The notes under the pieces: generated by a model
The model's input: only the letters and a program-made list of their open reading frames with translations
Told to the model about the DNA's origin: nothing
Databases searched by the model: none
Shown here: piece by piece, positions 47,880 to 63,557 of the stretch
How the letters are laid out: each line of letters begins with the position of its first letter
Position numbering within the stretch: position 1 is the first letter of the stretch
Source of the DNA: Whitmania pigra
Lineage: Eukaryota > Annelida > Clitellata > Hirudinida > Haemopidae
Length of the DNA stretch: 64,000 nucleotides
Assembly: GCA_021613335.1 (NCBI GenBank)
Contig: JAJTWR010000245.1
Location: 1,432,501-1,496,500, forward strand
Direction: 5' to 3'
Position numbers and translations under genes: made by a program

Positions 47880-50840
47880 TCCAGCAAAACATGTCAATTG
47901 AAATTAATTAAAATAATATAGCCATTATTAATGCTTCTTGATATATTGCGACGTATCAAAAGCTGATGTGGACAATTTTTATCAACTACCTTGTTTTTTT
48001 GTCCTGCAACTAATAACAAAGCAGTAATTTTTGGAAACAGGTTATTTTGATAATTTTTCGTAGAGGCTGTCATCTCGAATACAAATGGCATGAAGGCATG
48101 AGGAGGCATAAATTATATGTCGATAACAGTTGCTTGTACAATGAAGTTATTTAATTAATTAATTCAATAAATAATAATAATATATTTAATAATGTAATTA
48201 AATCTATAAATAATATATATAATTTATAGACATTTTGCACAAGGTAATCTTTTATTTATCGAATTAATTTAAATTTTATTTCTAGAAAGTTTCGTTTTAC
48301 TTTCGGATGAACATTTTGGACATTTTGATATGTGAGATTTCATGCCATACAGTTTTGTTCGTTTTTCCAATAAAGAGATGAAAGACATGGGTTACTTCAA
48401 AACCCGATCTCAAAGTGTATCTAAGAAGCATGTGTCACATGATGTGCAAAGTATCAACAGCTTGAAGGATCAGGTAAACATGTCCCTAAATTCATAAAAT
48501 TTACCAAAACGCAAAAGCGGTTGGGTATATTAGTTTTGAATTTGCATATGCACATTTGTTGATTCTACAATATGGAATGCTGTCAATCTCAAGCTTTATT
48601 TTTGTTTTGCCTGGAAATATTCTTTTCATAATAAATGGCTAAGTTAAGGGTTTTAATTTAAGTCTTGAATGTTATGTTTCCCATTGATGCCATATCTCTG
48701 CCAACATCATCATCCAAGCATTGCAAACATGATAAATGATGCATGTGACTTAGTATATATTTATGTATATGTCAGTAGCTACTGTCAGCAGCTTATTTTC
48801 AGATTGGAAATCAGCATCAAAAGCTGCTTAAGAAAAAGTTATTAACATGTATGTTATCTACGGTTTGTTTTCCAGTGTATTTATCAGTTGAACACGTTTC
48901 AAGTAGCTGTGTTTGTTAATAATGTGCTACCTATCACATTTTATAACGCAGTTCAAATGTTCAGATAGTTTGTTGAGACGTCAGACTGAAAAACATCTGT
49001 TCGCTTTCCGATCCTAAGCGACTGAAGTACAATGTAGTGTTCGCCATCATTGTCTTAGTTAAAAGTTTTTCAGTTATTTGATTCAAAATGTTATATGAGG
49101 TCATTATTTATTAGATCGGCAGACAGAAAAAAATGGAAGAGAAAGAGATTGTTTATTTTTTTAAAATTTTGTTTAAAGTTTATTTTGAAGATTCTGCATT
49201 CAATTCTAAAATCTGTAAACAACAAACGTCTTAAGTGACCTTTACATAAGAATACATAGGAATCATAAGTGCAGGTATGTCATTCAAGTTCAATTATTTT
49301 TGAGTCACAAAATGGTTGTTAAATTCAAATAAAATATCTTTAATTGTTAAATTGTTATAATCCTACGTAAATCCTTCGTCTACATTTGCTAAACTACGGA
49401 AATCCATTTAACGGGTTAATCCTAATTTAATTGATTTAAAACACTAGACATTGTTATTTAGTTATTAATATCAATTACAGTTAGGTTTTTACTTAACAAG
49501 CTAAAGCATTTATATTCAACTTGCTTTCATAAAATATTTAAATTTTTATTCCAAAGAAGATAGTGTATCGCAACTAAATACATGTAACTATATATATATA
49601 TATATATATGTGTGTTGCAAGCTTGCATTATGTTCAAGAAACTGTGACTTCAAATCGATCTTTATCCGAAACGAACATGACTGTTTAAGGAATAAGATGT
49701 TTGATGAAAAATATTTTATTTTCGCCTGATAAGGCGTTTTATTTACATCGCGGGCACTTGCTACATTCATTGGTTTCACATGAAACAGCTTTTGCCCACA
49801 CATTGTAAAAAGTGTTAATATTCCTAGTTATCTGCTTAAATTCGCAGTATTCAATGAATACCGGTAGTGATGAAAAAGAATGGCTGTTTATAACAATTTT
49901 ACACACAGCTTCAATTTCAATCTTCAACAGTGAAATGTTTTTGTTATTATTAAATAAACAGTGAAATATCAAGGCTTGGCCAAACTGCTAGATTGTTTTA
50001 GATAAGGAACTACAGCTACTGCAGTAACCTAGAAGAAAACGCGAAGAATTTTGGGAACCAATATAATTTAAATCATGATTTAAAGAAAAACAAATTTAAA
50101 TAAACAATCGGATTTATTTATTTATATCCGGGCAGCACATTAATATTCGCTGGCAGGGGATTAATTAGATTTTTGTGTGCAGTTAAAACGATCAAAGCGA
50201 CGATTAATTTGTTAAATTTTAAAGATTTTATAAAATTGCTTTATCAATTTTTAATTTCCTCACTGAACCCACAGCAATGAAACGAAGGGTTTTTGCATGA
50301 ATTTTCATCTGTTTCGGCTGAGGTACCATTCTTCCGTTTTCGATTAACATGTATTTTATTGTGTTACTGATTTAAAAGATTTTTTGTAATGCCATGCTTT
50401 AAATATTTAGGAGCACCTACATTCCATACCTTAATTCCGTTAAGAAAATAAGTAAATATCATCTAGAGCGTTGTTCGGCACCTCCAAAGATGAAGAACGA
50501 TCTCTTACATTAAACTTTATCCAACTCCGTAATAAATATGGATATAAATATATTGATTAAGTTTATTTGATCTGACAATTAATAAAAGAATATGAACGCA
50601 ATAAATTGACGTAATGCAAATATATTTCAAACGAATTTTTTTTCAAAACATTTATTACAGTGCAAGTAACTTATTGACTGTTTGTAATTGACAAATAAAT
50701 TAAATAATCGCTCATCAATTTTAAAATAAATTTTAGCCAAATGCTTATTCAGATATTAGTGTACAATTTTTTTCAAAAGAAGAATTAAATTTGTTCATTT
50801 GTTGTTTCGCAAATTGACGAAACTTTCTGAGTCCATGAAC
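47880..50840. other. spacer between the two subfamilies
   Basis: AT-rich and mostly single-copy within the window. It contains an (AT)n run near 49,590 and one cysteine-containing open frame listed separately. No gene of the cluster family was found here. Confidence 0.5.
49739..49972 (-). CDS. unassigned small ORF with Cys-rich C-terminus
   Basis: A 77-codon frame ending KAVSCETNECSKCPRCK and stop. The end has a C-x4-C-x2-C-x2-C arrangement, as in zinc-binding or metal-binding tails. No signal peptide or family resemblance is visible, and the N-terminal half is Asn/Lys/Ile-rich, like translated AT-rich DNA. It may be a last exon, with the true 5' part elsewhere, or chance. Confidence 0.2.
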   Translation of the reverse strand: MIFHCLFNNNKNISLLKIEIEAVCKIVINSHSFSSLPVFIEYCEFKQITRNINTFYNVWAKAVSCETNECSKCPRCK

Positions 50841-50844
50841 TTTT

Positions 50845-51270
50845 TCAGCGTAAAACTTTGAAGAAAAAATTACATTAATACATTAAAGAATTGTTTTAAC
50901 AAAATGTTTAAATAAGGTATTTGATAAAGTGATTAAAGCTTACCGCATTTTCCATTTGAGCAACGACTGTATCTAGAACAGTCGTAGTCCTAGGAGAAGA
51001 ATTTTTTTAATCGGCAACAAAACTTTGTATAGTTATAATCAAATAATCCTCAGTAATTAGAAATACGACCATATTAAAATATTTAATACTTACTTTTTTA
51101 CATGCTTCAGCATAATCCATGCCTGGAAAAATTCAAGTTTTTAATGACATTCACTGAGATGTACTAAGTGATTTAACATTTCAAATCGAATTATTTATCA
51201 ATAACCAACCCATGAAAAAGACAATCATCGTCAGCGTCATCACAAGCAGGAGGAACGAATAGATGTTCAT
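50845..51270 (-). CDS. secreted 4-Cys peptide, subfamily 2, 48 aa (O)
   Basis: Exon 1 is 51270-51210 (61 nt; starts MNIYSFLLLVMTLTMIVFF), exon 2 51122-51094 (MDYAEACKK), exon 3 50989-50944 (DYDCSRYSRCSNGKC plus G, donor GTAAGC) and exon 4 50855-50845 (V-L-R, stop TGA). Coding length 147 nt, in frame. Phases and C-x5-C-x5-C-x4-C spacing equal subfamily 1; the leader is three codons longer. Exon 4 is the least certain part. No final Gly. Function is unknown. Confidence 0.82.
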
Positions 51271-51316
51271 TTTGCAGATGCTGTTGTAGGTGCTGAATAC
51301 GTTGCAAACGAATTTC

Positions 51317-51327
51317 CTTTATATAAA
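51317..51327 (-). promoter_or_regulatory. TATA box of copy O
   Basis: TTTATATAAAG on the minus strand about 50 nt before the ATG; the TTGCAAACGAATTTCC-type flank is shared with copies P, Q and R. Confidence 0.65.
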
Positions 51328-51329
51328 AT

Positions 51330-52680
51330 CTTCAAAGCAATATGAATGCATAAAACATTTATTATTATATAAAAATATTTATAAGTACAAGGGCCATAAA
51401 TCTTTAATGCCTAAAAAGTTGGATATTGAAATATATTACAGATGTTGAATGCATATGTACAACAATACAGATGTTCTTGAAATGTTTTATTTCAATTAAT
51501 ATTATCAAGTATGCAGGTGTCATCTTGAAGATTGTCCTACGAAATAATAATAATAATATTATTAAAATAATTATTAATAATAATAACAAATTTGAGGACA
51601 CGGCAAAACAAATTGAGATGGAACGATGGTATAATATTAGTAAGGGGAATAGGTTTACTGAAGTTATTTTGTAAGTACTTTCACTTATAACGTCATGCAA
51701 TAGGAACATGTGAGGAAATAAATAATTTAGCAATACTATTTATTTATTCCTGTCAACGTGCAGATCTTCTACAATAATGAATCGGCTAAATTGGATCAAC
51801 AGAAGTATTTTTCGACAAAAAAGGTAATTTCCCTAGCAGTGATTAATTAATGACGACAGATTTTATGCCTAACATATTTCCAGTTACAAAGCAAATTCAT
51901 TAAAAAAAGGAAGTATCTATAATTGTTATTGTGACATAAAATTTGAAGAATTGTTTAGAGCGCAAATCCATTAATATTATTGCAATTACAAATGAAACAC
52001 TTATAATCAGTAATTCAAAAAAGTAAGCACAGCTTCAAAAATTAAAAATAAACATTTCGTTGTAGCCATAGACAGTAATTTTCCAGATTTATTGTTATAT
52101 AGGAAAATGAATCAAACTACGAATAAACGGAATTTGTAATTTAACGCCAGCATTTACTTTTACCGAAAACAGCTGCTAGAGTGTGAATACTACAAAATGA
52201 TTCAAAGCAAATATTACCCATTACAGTGTTATTTCTAAAGAAGTGATTTTTATAAATCGAAAAGAATCATTTTAAATTTCTATTTCAGATATAAAATTAA
52301 AAAAAAAAACACTGGTTCATTTACATGATATGAAATAAATGAAACAATATTAAATACTAGAATAAATAAAGAAAAACCGATGACATTTCATCGAGATGGC
52401 CACACACCTGATCTTGACATTTATGTTTGTGTTCCAAAGTAATATTTGAAATTCAATAGAAATATCGTTAATCAGTTGCAAGTGTTTCGATGTTGAGCCT
52501 ATTGAAATGTTTTTCAATTAAGCTTCAACTTGCAGTTTCAATATAGAAGAAGAGACAAGTTATTGCAATCCTTGAATAAAAAAGGAAACTGAAATTATTT
52601 GAAGTCACAATCATTTAAGCAAGCGTCATTTCTCAAGTAATTTGCGTTCTGGAAAAATAAGATAACGAAGTGATCTATCG
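51330..52680. other. intergenic duplicon of subfamily 2
   Basis: Includes a segment (about 52,396-52,600, core GATGGCCACACACCTGATCT and GATGTTGAGCCTATTGAAAT) found again near 55.29, 61.06, 61.22 and 62.69 kb. No gene seen; the open frames at 51.4-51.7 kb are AT-rich. Confidence 0.5.
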
Positions 52681-52685
52681 CAACT

Positions 52686-52886
52686 TTATTGTAATTGTAA
52701 TTGTAACTTCATTTATATAGCGCCATATGCATAGCGTCAGAGGCGCTTCTTGTAACCATTTATACAGCGCTCCTTCCCAAGGGCGCTGGCGGCAGTGCAG
52801 GCTGGGTTTCGAACACGACACATTACGACAGTTGCCATTACCGCCGTATGCAGGCACGTAACCCATTCGGCTAACCTGCGCGCCCC
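52686..52886 (-). mobile_element. tRNA-derived SINE, inverted copy
   Basis: Reverse complement of the 42.34-kb SINE: tail TTGTAATTGTAATTGTAACT, body with CAAGGGCGCTGGCGGCAGTG, B-box GTTTCGAAC side, and the A-box side ACCCATTCGGCTAACCTGCG. This copy keeps the A-box better (TTAGCCGAATGGGTTACG). Confidence 0.87.
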
Positions 52887-52889
52887 AAA

Positions 52890-54200
52890 TCGTTTGGAAA
52901 TAAAACAACTGACAGCTCAAATTGTTTATTTTTGACTAGTCAAGTCAGTCCTGATGGTTTCCAGCTTTGGTAACTTTGGTAACGGTTCCCTAATGCTTCA
53001 TTATTATCTTTAAATTATTCCTGCTTCAACATATTATCTTCAAGCAAATTCTCAAGTAATGTATTCTAACATGTGATAGTGGATTGTTCTTCAATTCATG
53101 AATCATTCAGCGAATAAAACTCCATTTGAAGTCCTTCCTTATTCGGATAAAGAAAATTAGAAATGACAGATAAAGGTTTTTTTTTAATTTTTAATGTGAG
53201 ATGGCTTCCGTGTTTGTTGCTTTTAAGAACAGGTGGCTATTGGCTCGTTGAAGTAAAAAGTCAAAGGACAGTTGAGAGAGTTAACGTATTGTTGTGTACT
53301 TTTGGCGGGCTATTTTTAGTTATTCTTTGTCCTTGTTTTTGTTTCGAGTCGAGTTTTTGCTAGTTTCAAGTGCTTTTCATTTCAGTTCTATTAAAAGTTA
53401 CTGTTTTATTACATTGCGCGTTTAACTGCTTCCAAATTCAACACATAAATGCAAGAGATATTACTAATAATATTCAACGCTAATAGATATTTAATTTTCC
53501 TAACGGCATAAATTTAGTGACAAAAACATTTTTATAAAATTTGTCTTGAAATAAATACCTTGAAATAAAAAGCCAAGCTATCTGTAGATCATGTGCTAGT
53601 ACATCTTTTTGATGCATTGTCTGGTATCAGGTAGAACTCTGTTTACGATGCATTGTCAGCACTGAACAACATTTCATTCAAATCCCGACATGAAACTAAG
53701 TTCGATAAGCTTTGTGTTGAACATTTCGCTTTAGTGCGTCTCCAGTAGGTGTTCAATTCCTGGCCGCTCGCAAAGGTTTCTATAATTTGAATTGGTCAAA
53801 ATTTTCCGTTGAGGTATTTCCTACATTGGAGTCTCTCCTAATGAATCATATGTTTGTTGGGTTTATTTATTGTTCCAATGAGTTTTTAAATAATTCAAGA
53901 TTCAGTCTTGGATTGATTGACCTCCTTGGCAATTTCTTTGAAAAAATGAATTTCTCTCTTCAAGCCTCAATCAGTACATATCTTTGTCAGAGATTTTAGC
54001 TTTAGGCAATAATCGATTTAAATACAAAAATATACTATTCAACAAGATACAAAATAGCAAACGATGCTATTTTAAATTTAAATTTAAAGTATTTTATCTC
54101 AAATCTTTTTTCCATGCATACATTTAACCATAACAAAAAATCAGTAAAATCTGGCAAAGACTGCTAGATTACAATCCAATAAAGAGACGAAATGCAAATA
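52890..54200. other. intergenic duplicon of subfamily 2
   Basis: The block around ATAGTGGATTGTTCTTCAAT, AATAAAACTCCATTTGAAGT and the following GAAATG-CAGATAAA part is repeated near 55.86, 61.80 and 63.83 kb. The 66-codon frame at 53,163-53,363 is not kept in those copies. Nothing else is supported. Confidence 0.5.
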
Positions 54201-54413
54201 TATTTCAATTGACTTTATTTGTAAATCATTCATTACATTACATATTGCAGGCTATTTGTAATTGACAAATAAATTAATGAATTATCAATCAATTCTTACA
54301 TCAATTATATGTGATAAATATGCAGAAGAAGCAGCTTTAATGTTGATCACGTTTTTTCGCCTTTTTGCAACTACAAATTGACAAAACTTGGAGAGTCCAT
54401 AATTCCATAGAAG

Positions 54414-54834
54414 TCAACCCCATGCTAAAGACACTTTGAAGAAAGAATTACTTTGATATATTTATAATTTTTAACCCTTTCTTTAATTTGGAAAACTGAT
54501 GAAAAAATTGAAACTTACAGCAATCATTTTTTTTGCAAACATAGTACTTAGGGCAATCGGAATTCTAGAAAAAATAATTATTCAATTGAAAAAAAGATTT
54601 ATAATTCAACAACAAAATAAAGAGACGAAATAGATGCATAACAATATCAAAACTCACTTGTTTGCATCGCTGTGATTCAACATAATCAATGGCTGGAAGA
54701 AATTAAAGTTGTGATAAGTCATTTAACATTTAAAACTAAAAGTTTAGAATCGAATTATTCATCAATAACCAACCTACGAAGAAGAAAATCGTGGTCAGCA
54801 TTACCACAAGCAGGAGAAAGGAATGGATGTTCAT
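54414..54834 (-). CDS. secreted 4-Cys peptide, subfamily 2, 53 aa (P)
   Basis: Exon 1 is 54834-54774 (starts MNIHSFLLLVVMLTTIFFF), exon 2 54692-54658 (IDYVESQRCKQ), exon 3 54564-54519 (NSDCPKYYVCKKNDC) and exon 4 54433-54414 (ends SLAWG, stop TGA). Coding length 162 nt, in frame. The residue after Cys4 is Leu, because exon 3 ends in T. The final Trp-Gly would give a Trp-amide. Exon 2 is six nt longer than in O. Function is unknown. Confidence 0.85.
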
Positions 54835-54880
54835 GTTGCAAAAATTGTTGTAGGTGCTGAATATGTTGCAAACGAATTTC

Positions 54881-54890
54881 CTTTATATAA
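54881..54890 (-). promoter_or_regulatory. TATA box of copy P
   Basis: TTATATAAAG on the minus strand about 50 nt before the ATG. Confidence 0.65.
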
Positions 54891-54894
54891 AAAA

Positions 54895-56600
54895 ATTAAT
54901 GCAATACAAACATATATCTACACATAAAATATTTGTAATCAATAGGAACTTAAATCTTAAACGTCTAAAACAGGGCGATAAAGATATATATCATTACGAG
55001 CCAATGCATATGTTTTGGAAATGTTTTTTTCGAAAGTTGTAATTTATTTTCCATAAAAAAACATCAATTGCATTAGTTGCAGGCGTCTTCATAATGCGTT
55101 GTTTTTCTTAAACACGTATCAGATTAAACACGCGCGATAGGAAAATGAATCAAAGTTCGGTTTTATTAATTTTAATTAGTGTTAACTGTTTTGGCTACTT
55201 GAGATAAAATGGCTAAATTCAAAAATTTTTCATTGACGTAAAAAAAAGAGTAATTTTAAATTTCGATTTAATAAATAATTTCGTTGAGGCACAGATGCTT
55301 TTGAAATTTATGTTTTCTTTAAGTTGTATTTTAAATTCGACCAGAAATATCATCAATCATTAGCAGGTGTTTTCGATGTTGAGCCTATTGAAATGTATCA
55401 GTAAGCTTCAAGTTGCAATTTTAAAATAGAGTAAGCGACAACTCATTATTAAGCTTGAAAAAACAATTGAAATAATTTGAGGTCTAAAGCATATAAACAA
55501 TCATAATTTGCTAATTAGTTTGTTTTGTTATTATAAATGGCACCATTAGCAACGCAAATTGTTCATTTTTAACCAATCGGTACCGATAGCTTTGGTAACT
55601 TGTGTTTCAGTCATTAGACCACACCGCACTGAAGTAGATCTGGTCGTTCTCTGTTCCTACGTGACAGAAGTCATCATCCATCAAATAATCATGTATCCGC
55701 CTAGATGTTTCATCTTAAGATCGCCATATTGTTGTTTTTAAATACACACCACACTACAACCCTATCTACTGTTTCATTATTATCTTCACATTCTCCCCGC
55801 TTCAAAATATAACCTTCTTGAAAATTTCTAATTAGATTATGTATTTCTAGAATTGATAGTGGATTGTTTTAGGATTCATGGATCACTCAGCAAACAAAAC
55901 TCCGCATCAGGTTCTTCTTCAATAGAGTGGCTAAAAGCAAAAGTAATAGAAAACGCATTTTAACTTGAAATACTTCGGTCTAGGTTCTGTATTTGTTTCT
56001 TTTAACAGCCATATCTATTATCGCCCAATAATAATATTATATGCTAAATTAAATATAAAAAGACGGTTTTATTGATTCAACTAGGTTCATAGTATTTATT
56101 ACTGAGTTCAAATAATGACTATATAGTATCTAATTTCATTTAATAAAAATGTCCCGTTTCCTCAGCTGATGAACCCTCAAACTTCAATCTGTGCTTTCCC
56201 TTGCAGATTAAAAAGTACATTATTAAGTTGCAACAGGACCTTTGCATTTAAATAAAATAATATATTATTCTACAAGAATCAAATAGTGGGCTTGCTGTTT
56301 TAAGTTTAAATTTAAAGTAATTCAATTCAAAATTTCCTTTCCATCCCAGGGCATGAGAAAACTCACTTCACAGTTGTTCTCACCTGCATGGCTGATGGCA
56401 AAAAACCACTTGTGATTTTAGTTTTTGTGTATTTCAATTCAAATCTTCCATCTCATCCAAATATCTTTCAATTAACTTTATTTGTAAATCACTGCATTAC
56501 ATAGCGCAGGCTATTTGTAATTAACAAAAAAAATTAAATAATTAATTGATGGATAGTTAAGCCTAATGAATAACATTTGATAAATTTTTTTCAGGAAGAA
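54895..56600. other. intergenic duplicon of subfamily 2
   Basis: Carries the TTGAGCCTATTGAAATGTAT segment (about 55,380) and the GTGGATTGTTTTAGGATTCA segment (about 55,860). The open frames are short and not conserved. Confidence 0.5.
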
Positions 56601-56692
56601 GCTTTCATTTTAGTCAATTTCTTTTTGTTGAAATGTGTTTCGTATTGATCCGCAAATTTACGAAACTTCGAGAGTCCGAAATCTCGTAGAGT

Positions 56693-57316
<624 letters not shown>

Positions 57317-57363
57317 GTTGCAAAAACTGTTGAAGGTGCTGAATACGTTGCAAACGAATTTCC

Positions 57364-57372
57364 CTTATATAC
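57364..57372 (-). promoter_or_regulatory. TATA box of copy Q
   Basis: TATATAAGG on the minus strand about 50 nt before the ATG. Confidence 0.62.
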
Positions 57373-57374
57373 AA

Positions 57375-58600
57375 AATTTAATGCAATACGAACATATATC
57401 TATTCATAAAATATTTGTAATCAATAGGAACTTAAATCTTAAACGTCTAAAAAAGGCGGATAGGGATATATATCATTACGAGCCAATACATATGTTTTGA
57501 GAAATTTTCTTTCGAATGTCGTAATTTATTTTCCATCAAAAACATCAATTGCATTAGTTGCAGGTGTCTTCATAATGCTTTGTAATAATTAAACATGTAT
57601 TATCGCGGAATTAATTATCAATTATAAAAATGAATTCAAGTTCGATTTTATTAATTTTAATTAGCATTAACTTTTACGACTATCTGTTTTGGTTACTTGA
57701 GATAAAATGGCTCAATTCAAATATTTTTCATTGATATTATTTAATACTTTAACGTATCCATTAAATATTATTGCAATTACAAAACATGGAACACCTATAA
57801 TCAGAAATTCAATAAAGTTGGCATAGCTTCAACAAAATAAAAATAAAACAATTTGTTGTAGTCAGAGAGTTTAATTATCCATTAATTTATTGTAGTATAT
57901 TCCAATAAGAAACAAATTAATCTTTTTTGTTGGCTTGGAAATACTATGACGATACACATAGCTTCACAATTATCGTCTCTTAATCAATAAAAAAAGTTAT
58001 AAGCACAATATAACGCTAGAGAAAGGATTCATGCTGGATAGGAAGTTTACATATCAATGTTCAAATATGTCGAACGGATATTTTCAAATGGTCAAGCAAA
58101 TTAGCTCTAATTAGTTTTTCAATTAGTTACGTGGTTGAATACGATTATTTTGCTTTTGTTGAATAATGTTAATGTTGTTGTTACCTCAAAATGTACAATA
58201 TGTAATAATTTCTAATGTCATTTAATTAAAATTTCCTGTTTCCTCAGCTGATGAACCCTCAAACTTCAATCTGTACTTTTCCTTGCAGAGTAAAAAGTAC
58301 ATTATTAAGTTGCAACAGGACCTTTGCATTTAAATAAAATAATATATGATTCTACAAGAAACAAATAGTGGGCGATGTTGTTTTAAGTTTAAATTTAAAG
58401 TATTTCAATTCAAATTTTCTTTACCATCCCAAAAATGACCACAATCATCCAAAGACTGATAGAGTAACAATCCAATAAAGTGACGTAATGCAAATATCTT
58501 TCAATCAACTTTATTTGTAAATCAGGCTATTTGTATTTGACAAAAAATTAAATAATTAATTGATGAATAATTATGCAAATTGAATAAATTGTAATAAATT
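57375..58600. other. intergenic duplicon of subfamily 2
   Basis: About 57,400-57,720 parallels 54.9-55.2 and 60.6-60.96 kb; about 58,215-58,420 parallels 56.15-56.32 kb (AGCTGATGAACCCTCAAACT). No gene seen. Confidence 0.55.
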
Positions 58601-58673
58601 TGTTCAAGAGGAAGCTTTAATTTTATTCAATTTCTTTTTGTTGAAATGTGTTTCGCATTGAGTCCGTATTTGC

Positions 58674-60555
<1,882 letters not shown>

Positions 60556-60601
60556 GTTGCAAAAGATGTTGTAGGTGCTGAATACGTTGCAAACGAATTT
60601 C

Positions 60602-60609
60602 CTTTATAT
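60602..60609 (-). promoter_or_regulatory. TATA-like box of copy R
   Basis: GATATAAA-type element on the minus strand about 50 nt before the ATG; one base weaker than in O and P. Confidence 0.5.
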
Positions 60610-60614
60610 CAAAA

Positions 60615-62990
60615 AATTAATGCAATACGAACAAGTATCTATACATAAAATATTTGTAATCAAAAGGAACTTAAATCTTAAACGTCTAAAAAAGGCGGAT
60701 AGGGATATATATCATTACGAGCCAATAAATATGTTTTGGAAATGTTTCTTTCGAAAGTTTTAATTCATTTTCCATCAAAAACATCAATTGCCTTAGTTAC
60801 AGGTGTTTTCATAATGCGTTGTAATAATTAAACATGTATTATCGCGGAATTAATTATCAATTATAAAAATGAATCCAAGTTCGATTTTATTAATTTTAAT
60901 TAGCATTAACTTTTACGACGATCTGTTTTGGTTACTTGAGATAAAATGGCTCAATTCACATATTTTTCATTGATGTTTTACTTTAAATGAAGAGAGTTTT
61001 ATTCACAGAAAAGAGTTATTTTAAATTTAGATTTAGAATTATTTTATAAATAATTTCGTTGAGGCCCAGAGGTTTTTGAAATTTATGTTTTCTAAAGTTG
61101 TATTTTAAATTCGACAGAAATATCATTAATCATTTGCGGGTGTTTTCGATGTCGAGCCTATTGAAATGTATCAGTAAGCTTCAAGTTGCAGTTGAAAAAA
61201 CAATTGAAATAGCATTTCATTGAGATGGCCACACACCTAGCCTTGAAATTTATTTTTGTGTTCCAAAGTAATATTTCAAATTCGACATACATATTATCAT
61301 TCATTTGCAGGTGTTTGGATGTTGAGCCTATTGAAATGTATCAGTAAGCTTCAAATTGTAGTTTTAAAATAGGATAAGCAGCAACTTATTGCCAATCCTG
61401 AAAAAAACAATCTGAACAAATTTGAAGTCGAAATCATCAAACAATTATAATTTTCTCATGTAATTTGCATTCTCTAAAAGGAAGATAACGAATTATTCTG
61501 TCCAAAGCATTTAACCAATCATAATTTTCTAATGTAATTTGTTTTGTAATTATAAATGAAGTACATCTGGTCGTTCTCGACTTCTACATGGCAGAAGTCA
61601 TCATCCATCAAATAATCAGTTATGGGCAACTAAAAAAGTTATCTAAAAAGTCACTAACTAATGGTTTAACTATTTTTTTAGTTACAAGAAAAGTTTAACT
61701 AAATACAAATGTTTAGTTAAAATGATAGTTTAGGTAATTTTTGTTAGTTACTAACTATTTTCTTAAAAAAGTTTAATTACATAACATATTCCTTATGTAA
61801 TAGTGGATTGGTTTAGAATTCATGGATTCAGCGAACAAAACTCCGTTTGAGGTCCTTCTTCAACATAGTGGCTAAAAGCAAAAGTAATAGAAAAGGTATT
61901 TTTTAACTTTAAATTGTATTATTTTTAAAAGGATTCGTTTCAAGTAATGCTTAAATTTTCATTCCGAAGAATATGCTTTCAATTTTAATATAGAATAATT
62001 AAGAAACTTCAAAAAATGTTATATTAAATCGATCCGACTTGATAAAGCAAAAAAATGTACAAGAAATATGTTGATCCAGCAATATAAAAACTTAGAATGG
62101 TCGATCACAAAGGTGTCGACGTTTGCAGCATGCAATGTTTGAATGGTCAACAAATTCGCGAGCAAAAATACTCAGCATCGATGGAGATTTTGTGAGCGAT
62201 CTCGGTGTTTGTAATGAAGGAACAAATAATTATAAAAGTTTATATCAAGAATCGGCAGTGGTTCTTATTGCGAAGTAAATAAATATAAATCTCTACTGTT
62301 GGTTGACAAATGCAGCAAACATGTTTATCAATATCAATATCAAATATCAATTGCTGTTGTGAAAAAAAGCCTTAAAGCACGTGCGTGTATATTCTTATTC
62401 ATTAATGCACATTATGTACATAAAGAAATTGCAAGCATATGTTAATATGCAGTCGCCATATTGGTTTTCGGTTATCTCGATCGTCGGTTATCTCGACGTT
62501 TTTTGGCAAACTCCTAGATATAACCGGGTTCGATTGTATTTTATTAAATTAATTTGAATTTCTATTTCAGATTTATAAAATAAAAAACTGGTTCATTTAT
62601 AGTATATAAAATATGTGAAATAACTTGATAATAAGTAAATAAGTAAAAATAGCTTGAATAAATGAAAAAAAAACAAAACTTATAACATTTCATTGAGATG
62701 GCCACACACCTGATCTTGAAATTTATGTTTGTGTTCCAAAGTAATATTTCAAATTTGACATAAATATTATCATTCATTTGCAGGTGTTTCGATGTTGAGC
62801 CTATTGAAATGTATCAGTAAGCTTCAAGTTGCAGTTTTAAAATAGGATAAGTGGCAACTTATTGCCAATCCTGAAAAATACAATCTGAACAAATTTGAAG
62901 TCAAAAACATCAAACAATCATAATTTCACATGTAATTTGCATTCTCTAAAAGGAAGATAACGAATTATTCTGTCGTAATTCCTTTGTTAG
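60615..62990. other. duplicons downstream of the last gene copy
   Basis: Three copies of the GATGTxGAGCCTATTGAAATG segment (about 61,150, 61,320 and 62,793) lie within 1.7 kb, with the GTGGATTGGTTTAGAATTCA block at 61,803 and AGTTA-type inverted repeats at 61.62-61.79 kb. No exon of the family was found, so gene-free duplicons exist. Confidence 0.5.
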
Positions 62991-63557
62991 CAGTGCAAAG
63001 GTGACCCGTCATAACAGCCCGGCGACAAAATAGCCCCGACAAAACAGCCCCGTCAATACAGCCCGGTGACAAAATAACCCAGGACGAACAAATCTCGTTA
63101 AAACAGCCCCGACAAAATAGCCCCATCAAAATAGCCCGGCGACAAAATAACCCAAGACAAAATAGCCCCGTCAAAGCAGTCCCATCAATGTATTTAAAAA
63201 AATTTGTAAATTGAATACATTAACCGATAACTGGTTCCAAATTTAATTCGAAATTAGTGGTTTGAAGATTTATCGTCTAAAATATTATTAGGATTCCGGC
63301 TACTTCCTCACTTTACGTGGACTTTTCAAGTTGGTTTTTAATATAAATTATCCTCACCTTATCGTCACGTCATGTGGACATGTAACAAATCCTCAAAGAA
63401 CCAATTCTACCGCTATTTTGATGGGGCTGTTTTGACGGGGCTATTTTGTCGGGGCTATTTTGTCTTGGGCTATTTTGACGCTGAGCTGTTTTGACGGGGC
63501 TGTTTTGTCGGGGCTATTTTGTCGCCGGGCTGTTATGACGGGGTGCCCAGTGCAAAG
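62991..63557. mobile_element. foldback DNA element with 10-bp target duplication
   Basis: Element 63,001-63,547 is bounded by direct repeats CAGTGCAAAG (62,991-63,000 and 63,548-63,557). Both ends carry long inverted repeats (63,001-63,188 and 63,411-63,547) beginning near CCCGTCATAACAGCCCGGCG and built of tandem GACAAAATAGCCCC-type subunits. The interior of about 220 bp has no ORF. It is non-autonomous. The 9-10 bp duplication is in the Mutator range, but the superfamily is an inference. Confidence 0.88.

Noticed and set aside
53163..53363. 66-codon hydrophobic frame resembling a membrane protein
   Set aside because: It sits in a duplicon flank; the counterparts at 55.9 and 63.9 kb do not keep the frame.
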